Source: Coptis chinensis (lineage: Eukaryota > Streptophyta > Magnoliopsida > Ranunculales > Ranunculaceae). From it: 64,000 bases of DNA. Position 1 is the stretch's first letter. Each line of letters opens with the position of its first letter. Shown here one piece after another: positions 22,632-32,684 of this stretch. The DNA lies in contig CM027385.1 in the NCBI GenBank assembly GCA_015680905.1, positions 82,915,501 through 82,979,500 of the forward strand, in the 5' to 3' direction. The notes under the pieces are model-generated. The model made no database searches. It was not told the origin of the DNA and was given only the letters and a program-made list of their open reading frames with translations. A program made the translations under genes and the position numbers.

Positions 22632-24400
22632 CCAGGATTACTACTGTTAGTTCTAACTAACTCTTTGGTGTTAGCTCACATTTTGTACAAGTTCATCAAG
22701 CTCTAAACTAGGGGCTAGCTACAACCATCTCCGAACGGGGGCTAGTCATTGCCATCTAAATAGGCTCAATTCAGCTATTATGCTCTATGCATTTCCAGAA
22801 TTATTACTGTTAGTTCATACTAACTCTTTGGTGTTAGCTCGCATTTTGTACAGGTTCATCAAGCTCCAAACTAGGGGCTAGCCACAGCTACCTCCGAACG
22901 GGGGCTAGTCATTGCCATCTAAATAGGCTCAATTTAGCTATTTTGCTCTATGTATTTCCAGAATTACTACTGTTAGTTTGTACTAACTCTTTGGTGTTAG
23001 CTCGCATTTTGTACAGGTCAATTAAAACTTCAAAAATAAACTGGGGCTAGCTATTGACGACGATCTTCAAATCAGGATGCCCACAGACTTACTCGGGTCA
23101 CGACACCCAGCTGAGTATAACGCTCACACAAAGTCAAACGCTACATAGTGTCACCACTTCTCTCCTATTGTCAAGACCCCAGAGGTCGCCCCAGCTCCTG
23201 TTGTCATGACCCCAGAGATCGCCTCCGCTCCTGTTATCAAGACCCCAGAGGTCGCCCCAGCTCCTGTTGTTAAGACCCTAGAGGTCGCCTCAGCTCCTGT
23301 TGTCAAGGCTAGTTAGCAACTGCGATCTCCAAATTAGAATGCTCTCTGCGAGCAACACGCTTTCATAAGCTAACACGCTTTTCGTGAGCAGCATGCTCTC
23401 TTGAGCCTACAGGCTCCATAACCTATCCAATTCTCGCTAGTTGATGACCTACATCTCTAGGATCAACTCAGTGAGAACGCTCTCCGTGAGCAATACACTT
23501 TCATAAGCTAACACGCTCTCTGTGAGCAGCACGCTCTCTTGAGCTTACATGTTCCATAGCCTCTCCAATTCTCGCTAGTTGAGGACCTACATCTCTAGGA
23601 TCAACTCAGTGCGAACGCTCTCCGTAAGCAATACGTTTTCATAAGCTAACACGCTCTCTTGAGCTTACAGGCTCCATAGCCTATCCAATTCTCGCTAGTT
23701 GATGACCTACATCTCTAGGGTCAACTCAATGCTCTCCGTGAGTAATACGCTTTCATAAGCTAACATGCTTTCCGTAAGCAACACGCTCTCCTGAGCTTAC
23801 AGGCTCCATAGCCTTTCCAATTCTCGCTAGTTGAGGACCTATATCTCTAGGATCAACTCAGTGATAACGCTCTCCGTGAGCAATACACTTTCTTAAGCTA
23901 GCACGTTCTCCGCGAGCAAAACGATTCCATAAGCGCGACAAGGTCCCTTGACCTATGCTATCCGTGAGCAGAAGGCTTCCACAAGCGTTACAAGGTCCCT
24001 TAATTTACGCTCTCCGCGAGCAAAACACTTCCATAAGTGCTACAAGGTCTCTTGACCTATGCTCTCCGCGAGCAGAACATTTCCATAAGCGCTACAAGGT
24101 CCCTTGACCTACGCTCTCCGTGAGTAGAACGCTTCCACAAGCGCTACAAGGTCCATTGACCTATGCTCTCCGCGAGCAGAACGCTTCTACAAGCGCTACA
24201 AGGTCCCTTAACCTACGCTCTCCGCAGGCAGAACGCTTTTATAAACGCTACAAGGTCTTTTGACAGTTTGACCTACGCTATCCACAAGCAGAACACTTCC
24301 ATAAGCGCTACAAGGTCCCTTGACCTATGCTCTCCACGAGAGAGCAACACGCTTACATACGCTAGAACGCGCACTCGAGCTCTCTAAGGGTCCCTTGACC
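22632..24400. repeat. Internal minisatellite arrays of the LARD-like element
   Basis: Four different tandem families follow one another. Units of about 162-174 bp start at 22632, 22794 and 22968. Units of about 39 bp (CCCAGAGGTCGCC) lie at 23165-23310. Units of about 120-140 bp with ACGCTCTCCGTGAGC lie at 23330-23890. Units of about 56-60 bp (GCGCTACAAGGTCCCTTGAC) lie at 23930-24340. Many units contain GCTCTCCG..GAGC short hairpins. Confidence 0.8.
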
Positions 24401-24622
24401 TACGCTCAACTCAGTGCAGAACACTCTCTACGAGCCAACCATTTAGTCGAACTAAAAAACTCTTAGGCGTTCCAACGATCTCCAGCACCATACGCTTTCT
24501 TGAGCTCCAAGGCTACTTAGTTCTCGCGCGGATTCTCAAAAGTTATGCTAAACACGTGGCACCATTCTTTCTCAGCAGATCACTTCTCCGTTATAAAGCC
24601 CTTACCACCGAGAAGGGGTCGG

Positions 24623-25153
24623 TGAGGAGGAGTAATATTCACATCTAATGAATATTAGACACGTGTCTAGTATAAACAGAAATAACACACCGATCTCTGA
24701 TTTACTTCTCCGACCTACATCACTAACTCGCTTCCACGAGCTACTAGATCGCTCAAGAACAGATCGTATCACTACGTAGATCGCTCTATTCCATGACTCA
24801 TCCTATCTTCTAGAAGCAATCATTACTAAAGCTGCATTTACACAAACCACTGCCGCAAGCTATTAACCACTCTCCATCATTACGGGATTCCTACCAACAC
24901 CAGCCCTACACGCATACCAGATTTCAACCACACATCCAGACTCATCAAGATTACGCGTGTTGCTTGATCTTCATGCTTAACAGCTGTAAATACCACATGT
25001 ATGAACTACGCCAGACCTGATTCTTCTCTCCCCCTAGAAGGGAGAGATAGATACGTAGGTAGTTCGCTCATCAACGAACTCGGTCTTATCAATATCCAAT
25101 CCCCTTCTCCTCTTAACTTTGTATGTGAAAGAAAACCAAATCGCTCCTTTACA
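24623..25153. repeat. 3' LTR of the LARD-like element
   Basis: Pairs with 21804-22330. Preceded by the polypurine stretch GAGAAGGGG. Its terminal TTTACA abuts GH28 coding sequence. Confidence 0.85.
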
Positions 25154-26485
25154 GTCCTGATTACACGTCCCTGAACAAAAGCACACTGGAAGATATGTTT
25201 CTTCATGTACGTTGTACCCACTGGCATATCTCGGAATGTGAGGTTCCTCAATGATATATCTTCACTTCCATGGAGTCGTACAGGAACACGGACTCCCTGC
25301 CCGTGGATTCCAACAAAACTGATATTTACAAATATATTCTCCTTGTAAATATCAGTTTTACAAGAACACGAACTTCTTGATTTCGTTCCATGCAATGACA
25401 TTCTCCACTCGTGACGTTTGAGATTCCAGCAGACATCTCACTACCAATACATATGCCAGCACTGGTGTATAGAGAAATCAAAGTAAATTTAGTTAAATAT
25501 ATAAATTGGGTTAATTCTCTTGAAGGGATTGAGATAAAAATCAGTATGTAATTAGTTTGAGAAGTGATGATGTGGAATAGTTCTCACCTCACCATAGACT
25601 GGACGACAAGGTTTCGAATGAGAATATTTGTAGAAGGCTGGCCATAAGCAACTCCGTACTGATCCCACACACTCTATAGAACCCATCCTTATTGTTCCAC
25701 CAATATCTAACTAGAAGCTACGTAAAATTCGATAACCACCCCAGGGCGCTTATTTACTTGTATCTACCCATGTACGTAATGATCAGCTCTTCAATCAGAT
25801 AATAAAAGAGGTTAAACATGTTCACTGGCCTTTACACAAAGCTCATAATTAAAAAACCAAGGGTGACTATTATTGACATGCAAGACTTGGCTGGAAGGGG
25901 ATTTAAATCACTAGACTAGAATCACTAGATATCTAGGCCCATTCTTGACGAATTTCGCAGTACTGTGGCTCGACACCGCACATCTGGGGAAGTTGTTGTG
26001 CTTTCCTCATCATCTCTTGGATTATTTATTGATTTACAGGAGTTTAATACTTGTGACTCTTGGTGTGGTGCAATGGCCACGAATGGGACTTACAGGACAG
26101 CCATGTCCATTACCAAAGAAATCAGCATGGGACAAGTCAATGTTGTTTCCACTCGCTTTTGATATGCTAAATCAAGAGAGAATATTGTAAAATGTGAATG
26201 GAAACACTGTTTTGTTTGACATGAACACATAAAAGGCATACCTCATCAATAATTTAGATTCCGAACCTCACGACTCTGTGATGTTATCGAAAAAAAAAAA
26301 AAACTCCCTTCCAGCATGGATTCCTTGCTTAAAAATGACATGTGATGTTGCAATTTACAACAAATATTTCCATTAGTAATTTAATTTCAATATTGAGTGA
26401 GTACAAAATTTTACGCACAAATCTCTGCTGCAGCAGGGTACTTGTATACACTAAAGAATGTGCATTCTGTCTTAGAATGCATAAA

Positions 26486-26763
26486 TTAAGAAGGGCTCAT
26501 AAGTGCTCTGCCATATGCCATTGGCAAGTACATTAGTTTCTTTGCCTTCCCTATATATGCCCGTTTTGTGAAGTTGTTGTAGTCATTTGCTTCAATGACA
26601 TCTAAGATCTGAGTTTATCGGAAAAAAAAAATCTAAGATCTGCCGATATAGCAACAGTGATGCCCATACAGGCCATCTACTAGCTGCATTTAGGTTTGAA
26701 ACACCCTTCTCTGCCTCATTGAAGAACATTCTCGCTCGCTTTATCTGACCTTTCATGAATATT
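26486..26763 (-). pseudogene. Phytoene synthase last-exon fragment
   Basis: This matches the terminal part of the PSY last exon at 32438-32684, from the [17 protein letters not shown] region to the stop codon. It is interrupted by a 31-bp insertion at 26611-26641 that duplicates ATCTAAGATCT and carries a short A run. Its C-terminus reads [10 protein letters not shown] where the intact gene has [10 protein letters not shown]. There is no upstream PSY sequence, so this is a truncated duplicate. Confidence 0.9.
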
Positions 26764-27710
26764 TGTAGCTAATGTATAAACGTATGTGTTTTTTTTTATG
26801 GTGAAATATCAACATATGTCGACCATGTCTATACATACGTTGATGCAGACCCTGACTATTATACATGCTGGCTAGATAGTCATCTATCCTATTTGTTTCT
26901 ATGTAGACATGGATGTATGCCAAAGAGGATAAAGAAGGAAAAAATTTCATGAGAATTTAATGCAGGTCAGGATCTGCTCAAGCCTAAACTATGTTCTTAA
27001 AAAAAAAAAAAAAAAAAAAAACAACGTATGTCGACCATTTTACAAAAAACTTCACATCGATAAATATTGACATATTTGTAGTTTTGTACTGTGATATATT
27101 ACCCATATATTAATATCTTGACAAATTATATATTGGAAAAATGTAGTGTATTGACATTTTTGTATTTTGCGGCACTTTGTACTGTGCTATTGTGAGATGC
27201 TGAGATAGTATCATAGTACTATAGTAGAGAGGTTTTTGTTGATTTTTTTTTAATAGCGAGGGCTTGTGGCTAGAATTGAATTTGAAGGTAGTGGTTCGAC
27301 ACGTGAGTGTAGTTTGGGTGGAAGGTGACGACAAAGGATGCAATCATGGGTAGACTTTTTTTTTTATTGAATCTATTTTGTTTATCGATGATAATGAGTT
27401 GGATAGACATGTGGATGTTTGATTAAGTAGGGTTGGTTTGCATGTTCAAATCTCTCGAATTAGTTGAAATTTTGAAGTGATATGCAAAAGGCTGTCCTAA
27501 GCTCCGAATGGCAAAAATTGTATTTTGGCTACACTGGGTAGTGTTTCAAAAGTATTTTAGCTACACTTGTAAGACTTGTAACTGATTAGGAGAGTGTTTG
27601 AGTCCGGGCGCGAAACTACAATAGGACCACAATCACCTGACAATGCCTAAACTATATATTTTTTATTGTGTATCTAAAGAGGTTTGTTGTATTCTGAGTA
27701 GAGACAAAGT
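26761..27710. repeat. Dispersed duplicate of 1274-2650
   Basis: Colinear with the block near the left edge, but without the 410 bp element and with one sub-segment (about 26890-26985) in the opposite orientation. Joined directly to the truncated PSY fragment at a short shared ATTTGTAGCTAATG. Confidence 0.75.
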
Positions 27711-28420
27711 TAGTATTCTAAACTAGGGGGTGCGAAATTATGTGCACACCCCACCCCACCCCAAAATAAAAAATATATAATTTTTTTTTTGTTAAAAGGT
27801 CTAAACAATAAAGATTAACAAAATTATGTATTTATTTCAATTCACAAAACTAGAGTGCGTTGACTACTAAGAATTTAAGCATTCAAGACATTAATTGATA
27901 CTACTATGTCTATATATATCTACATAATCTAGTCATAAGTCTACAACAATTCAACAAATTGTTAACTTTCTATAATGTTATAAGTCTATATAACTCTACT
28001 AATCTTGAAAGTAAAGCATTATTTTGTTATGTTGTTGTTGTTTTTGTTTTTTTTTGGGTTAAGGTCCGATGCTTGTTTAAATATTGAGAGTGAAAGAAAG
28101 AAGAGCTTACGGGTTTGTTATGAGTGATTAGAATTATACAAACTGACTGGTTGGGATTTGAGCCTTTGGCTATTTGTTTTAGTCTCATTAACCCATCAAA
28201 CATTCAAAGACGTGTTTGTCCCTCTTTAATGGCTTTGAACTCAAAATAAATGATAAATAATAATTTTGTTAAAGCAAAAAGAGAAGTAAAAAAAACATTG
28301 GTTTATTAGAATGTTTTTTATTATTTAATCTTTTTTTCATACTATTTTTTTTGTTTATTATATTCTCACTATTTCAGTATATCTTCTTGTAGGGCTTTTG
28401 TCATTTACTAGCAGGAATTT
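27711..28420. other. AT-rich spacer, no gene seen
   Basis: Long T runs and no extended open frame on either strand. Confidence 0.5.
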
Positions 28421-28422
28421 GG

Positions 28423-28990
28423 GTGTTTAGCATGACTCTTTTTAGTCCGCAATGTGGGAATGATAAGGACGAGGTTGTCTTTCAAAAGAAGAAGCAACTT
28501 AGAAACTTTGACAAGAAGGTTAAAACGGGGCTTAAAAAAGCAGGTTTAAGTGACCTATCTTCTGTTCACGGCTTTGTGGTGACTGATGGAAGTTGGTCCA
28601 GTCCCTGGGATGGGGGCACTGCAGCTATAATATGTGATAACAAGTTGAGGCTGGCCTGCGTTATTCTTGGTTCTGTTTGTGAGGTAGACAACAATACGAC
28701 TGAAACGTTCGGAATTGTTACAATTCCAATGTGAAGAAGCAGGATGGCTTTCCGGAAGAAACATTAAGCCTTTTTATTTGCACAGATAGTGAAGTTGCGT
28801 TGCAATTTATTCGGAATGAGCAAGAAGACATTCCAGTTCATATACAGACTCGTCATGAGAAGGCCATGTTTGAGTACAAGAAAAGTATTGTATGTAACTT
28901 CTCCTGTTAAGATGACATATGGTAAGGTGAGTATCCTGCTGATCGATGGAGCACATATTCGTACTATTTTTCTAGGAAATTTCCTAAGAC
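28423..28990 (+). pseudogene. RNase H-like fragment
   Basis: An open stretch (28429-28734) contains VTDGSW, then GGTAAIICDNKLRLAC, which fits the first two strands of a plant RNase H-like (RVT_3) domain. After a frame change, FICTDSEVALQFI fits the later Asp-Ser strand of the same fold. The frame shift and following stops argue for a dead remnant of a non-LTR element or of a domesticated RNase H-like gene. No RT domain lies nearby. Confidence 0.45.
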
Positions 28991-29251
28991 CCAATTATTC
29001 AAAGGAAGGATTTCCACAAATTTCCAAAGTCGATCCTTGATAAGTTGAAATGGGTCGCAGGTGTTGACTATTGATTAGTCTCGAAATCCAGATAGATAAC
29101 TTTTGAGGTTGGAGTTGTTTGTTTTCTCCTATGAAAAAAGATAAACTTTTATTAGCGTTACTTTTTATTAGATTATGAAATGAATGTAGGAAGGCACTTT
29201 AGGAGCTTTACACCTTTTAAAGAAGGTTATAATATTGTAGAGATTATACAC

Positions 29252-29854
29252 TATGCTATCAATATCGGTTATATCGACCGATTAATCGCGTATCACTTGT
29301 AACCCGATTAGTTTTTATCGATTTTAAAATTTTTCTCATTGAACCGATTTAATCACCGAATTGACCGATTAATCGGCCAAAATGACTGATTTCTCACTAA
29401 ACCGAAATTTTTTTTATTGAAAATATCGGTTCCCCACCCAAAAAATACGTAAAATTAACAAATTAGAATTTTAAACCGTATTAATAATAATGAAACCTAA
29501 TAAACACACAAAGCTAAAAGTTTACTTATTTAATTATCTTAACGAATGTTAAATATACAAATTATTGTATTATCTCTTCTCTCTCTCCTTATTCCTTTAA
29601 ATATTTAACATAATTATTGTGTTTGTCATATTTGTAATAATCTGAAATTGAGTTGATTATATATGATCATGAAAATTTGATATTTTTTGTTGCATCTCGG
29701 ATAATTATTTAGAAATATCTTGTATGATTATATTATTATATATTTTGAAAGGGCCAGATATATACATCTGATATAACCGACTACTCACCAATTAACCGAT
29801 TAATCACATATCGCTCCTCAGCAGATTAGTTTAAAAAACCGATTTTAACTGCTT
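29252..29854. mobile_element. TIR element with an 11-bp flanking duplication
   Basis: Flanked by AGATTATACAC at 29241-29251 and 29855-29865. The ends are loosely inverted (TATGCTATCAATATCGGTT against AAGCAGTTAAAATCGGTTT). Sub-termini are rich in ATCGGTTATATCGACCGATT. The long duplication is compatible with a Mutator-like element, but the assignment is tentative. Confidence 0.5.
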
Positions 29855-30475
29855 AGATTATACACATCAGCTCTTTTGCACGTATATGATTCACCGTGGT
29901 TTGAAGTTCCCTAAATTAGGTCCTATCAAATTGTGTCAACAAATATTGCATGCGAGTGGGTTTTTAAGGTGTGATTTGGACCTTATCTTAACGAATGTTA
30001 AATATACAAATTATTGTATTATCTCTATAATATATATTATTATTATTATTTTTTTCTTCTTCGCTAAAAATTATCTTTTCTCTCTCTCCTTATTTCTTTA
30101 AATATTTAACATAATTGTTATATTTGGCATATTTGTAATACTCTAAAATTGAGTTGATTAGATATATATGATCATGAAATTTTGATATTTTTTTGTTACA
30201 TCTCAGATAACTATTTAGAAATATCTTGTATGATTATATTATTATATATTTTGAAAGGGCCAGATATATACATCCGATATAACCAATTAATCGCATATCG
30301 CTCCTCAGCCGATTAGTTTAAAAAACCGATTTTAACTGCTTAGATTATACACATCACCTCTTTTGCACGTATATAATTCACCATGGTTTGAAGTTCTCTA
30401 AATTAGGTCATCAAATTGTGTCAACAAATATTGCAGAGCATGCGAGTGGGGTTTTAATGTGTTATTTAGACCTTA
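29536..30475. repeat. Tandem duplication with a 459-bp period
   Basis: The segment starting ATCTTAACGAATG at 29536 recurs at 29995, and the copies stay colinear through to GACCTTA. The duplicated unit spans the right half of the 29252-29854 element plus its downstream flank, so it arose after that insertion. Confidence 0.8.
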
Positions 30476-30710
30476 GTTTTCTACTGTTGCAATTTGAGAA
30501 TCAGTATTATTAGTTATTGGGTTTTTTAGATATACCCCCCAATTTATAATTGGGAATTAGACAATGTGAGCCGGCGCAACACTTCAAACCTGATTTTTTT
30601 TGGTACATATACTTCCCCTTAACGCACCACCAATTTATAGCATTGTAATTTTACAATCATTGATAGTTTCCTCTCCTTGTGGAGCCACATGTGAATCTCC
30701 ATGTGAATTA

Positions 30711-32684
30711 TTAAAGTTCAAGATGATCAGATTTCTTGGTGTGCAGAAAGATGTACAGAAAATGAATTAAGTGTGTCGTGTATTCAGATTATAAGCGACG
30801 GTTATATACATTTGTGGAATAATACAACTCTTTTGCACACGCAAGCATTTCTAAGCCGGATTAAAATTTATAAAACAAAAGGCTCAAATTAATAAAATTG
30901 TGACCCCTCGAATATGATACAACGATCACAGAGTATTGTGCAATTGTGGCAAAGGCTACTGATGACTTGAAAGAATGATACAAGCGTCTCCACCTGCGAT
31001 CGCTGGAGGAAGCAGGAAGCTACTGCAGATCTTTAAATGATCATTCAGAAATCAGGGCAACAAATAGAGCAAACAAAAGGTGCAAGCACACCCTATGAAA
31101 ATGTTCCCTGTGCCGATGCTGCCATGTGCTAAGTACTTATAATTATAATACATTTGGCATCATTCTTATCTTCCATTGTAGGCCTTATAAGCCTTTACGG
31201 ACGATCCTTCATCACATTTAAGAATCATAATCTATGTCAGTAATATTCTGGGAACTTGAACTCTTAACCAACTGTTCTTGTTCATTGTAAAGATCACGGT
31301 TATCACATGGAGTTCCATGCAATGACATTCTCCACTCGTGACGTTTGAGATTCCACCAGACATCTCACTACCAATACATATGCCAGCACTGGTGTATAGA
31401 GAAATCAAAGTAAATTTAGTTAAATATATAAATTGGGTTAATTCTCTTGAAGGGATTGAGATAAAAATCAGTATGTAATTAGTTTGAGACCTCACCATAT
31501 AGACTGGACGACAAGGTTTCGAATGAGAATATTTGTAGAAGGCTGGCCATAAGCAATTCCGTACTGATCCCACACACTCTATAGAACCCATCCTTATTGT
31601 TCCACCAATATCTCACTAGAAGCGCTTATTTACTTGTATCTATCCATGTACGTAATGATCAGCTCTTCAATCAGATAATAAGAGAGGTTAATTATGTGAT
31701 GAAAAAAAAAGATCACCCTTCATTTATTCATACTTATTAATTATTAAAGCCTACAAAACACACGACGACATGTTCACTGGCCTTTACACAAAGCTCATAA
31801 TTAAAAAACCAAGGGTGACTATATATTATTGACATGCAAGACTTGGCTGGAAAGGGGATTTAAATCCCCAGACTAGAATCACTAGATATCTAGGCCCATT
31901 CTTGACGAATTTCGCAGTACTGTGGCTCGACACCGCACATCTGGGGAAGTTGTTGTGCTTTCCTCATCATCTCTTGGATTATTTACTGACTTACAGGAGT
32001 TTAATACTTGTGACTCTTGGTGTGGTGAATGGCCACGAATGTTACAGGGACTTACAGGACAGCCATGCATGTCCATTACCAAAGAAATCAGCATGGGACA
32101 AGACAATGTTGTTTCCACTCGCTTTTGATATGCTAAATCAAGAGAGAATATTGTAAAATGTGAATGGAAACACTGTTTTATTTGACATGAACACATAAAA
32201 GGCAGACCTCATCAATAATTTAGATTCCGAACCTTACGACTCTGTCATCCCCTACTCCCTTCCAGCATGGATTCCTTGCTTAAAAATGACCTGTGATGTT
32301 GCAATTTACAACAAATATTTCCATTAGTAATTTAATTTCAATATTGAGTGAGTACAAAATTTTACGCACAAAATCTTTGCTGCAGCAGGGACCTTGTATA
32401 CACTAAAGAGTGTGCATTCTGTCTTAGAATGCATAAATTAAGAAGGGATCGTAAGTGCTCTGGCATATGCCATTGGCAAGTACATTAGTTTCTTTGCCTT
32501 CCCTACATATGCCCGTTTTGTGAAGTTGTTGTAGTCATTTGCTTCAATGACATCTAAGATCTGCCGATATAGCAACAATGATGCCCATACCGGCCATCTA
32601 CTAGCTGCATTTAGGTTTGAAACACCCTTCTCTGCCTCATTGAAGAACATTCTCGCTCGCTTTATCTGACCTTTCATGAATATT
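30711..32684. repeat. Segmental duplicate B (GH28/PSY 3' block)
   Basis: Counterpart of 21154-26763, joined here to the intact PSY gene. It lacks the LTR element and the last GH28 coding stretch. The stretch 31601-32437 within it is the spacer between the GH28 tail and the PSY stop codon. It holds no supported gene. Small open frames shared by the two copies are not coding-like. Confidence 0.85.
31228..31600 (-). pseudogene. GH28 polygalacturonase-like pseudogene, copy B
   Basis: The exon at about 31496-31565 reads YGIAYGQPSTNILIRNLVV. After an intron ending at 31389, AGICIGSEMSGGISNVT follows. Downstream sequence equivalent to 231 bp of copy A is missing, and the frame jumps to TPCDNRDLYNEQEQLVK at about 31310-31230. 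A two-base change relative to copy A at the first exon end (near 31500) breaks the donor frame. The catalytic half of the enzyme is absent. Confidence 0.75.

Larger units (their letters stand above)
21804..25153. mobile_element. Non-autonomous LTR retrotransposon (LARD-like), 3.35 kb
   Basis: Two long terminal repeats (21804-22330, 527 bp; 24623-25153, 531 bp) start TGAGG and end TTTACA. Directly after the 5' LTR comes a primer-binding-site-like TTGGCGCCGTCTGTGG. A purine-rich GAGAAGGGG precedes the 3' LTR. The interior has no protease, RT or integrase. It has one short frame at 22416-22604 (MASLEAQIQSLASQLGTMNE, a coiled-coil, gag-like start) followed by minisatellite arrays. It interrupts the GH28 pseudogene exon. 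No perfect 5-bp duplication was seen; CAGGA/CAGAA on the minus strand is a possible degenerate one. Confidence 0.85.
21740..25690 (-). pseudogene. GH28 polygalacturonase-like pseudogene, copy A, split by an LTR element
   Basis: Only the C-terminal third remains. The exon at 25588-25670 reads YGVAYGQPSTNILIRNLVV. After an intron, the exon beginning at 25461 reads AGICIGSEMSGG, the hallmark GH28 glycine-rich motif. Further on are GIHGQGVRVPVRLHG and KKHIFQCAFVQGRVI, typical of plant polygalacturonase-like proteins. The frame then enters the LTR element at 25153 and resumes at 21803 with RIFPTPCDNRDLYNE before a stop. The catalytic Asp region is absent, and an in-frame stop lies near 25680. Plant GH28 enzymes of this type act on cell-wall pectin. 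This copy cannot be functional. Confidence 0.8.
21154..26763. repeat. Segmental duplicate A (GH28/PSY 3' block) with LTR insertion
   Basis: 21154-21785 and 25385-26763 are colinear with 30711-32684 at high identity. The block covers a GH28 gene tail, the spacer and the end of the PSY last exon. Copy A also keeps 231 bp of GH28 coding sequence (25154-25384) that copy B has lost. The homology stops abruptly at 26763, where a different repeat (copy of 1274-2650) is joined. Confidence 0.85.

Noticed and set aside
25945..26190. An open frame conserved with 31902-32156 in the duplicated block
   Set aside because: The conservation is explained by the segmental duplication. The two frames differ by small indels that change the reading, and no family is recognisable, so it is spacer downstream of PSY.
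31902..32156. Short protein-like frame downstream of the PSY stop
   Set aside because: It lies on the strand opposite PSY, in its 3' flank, and differs in frame from its duplicate.
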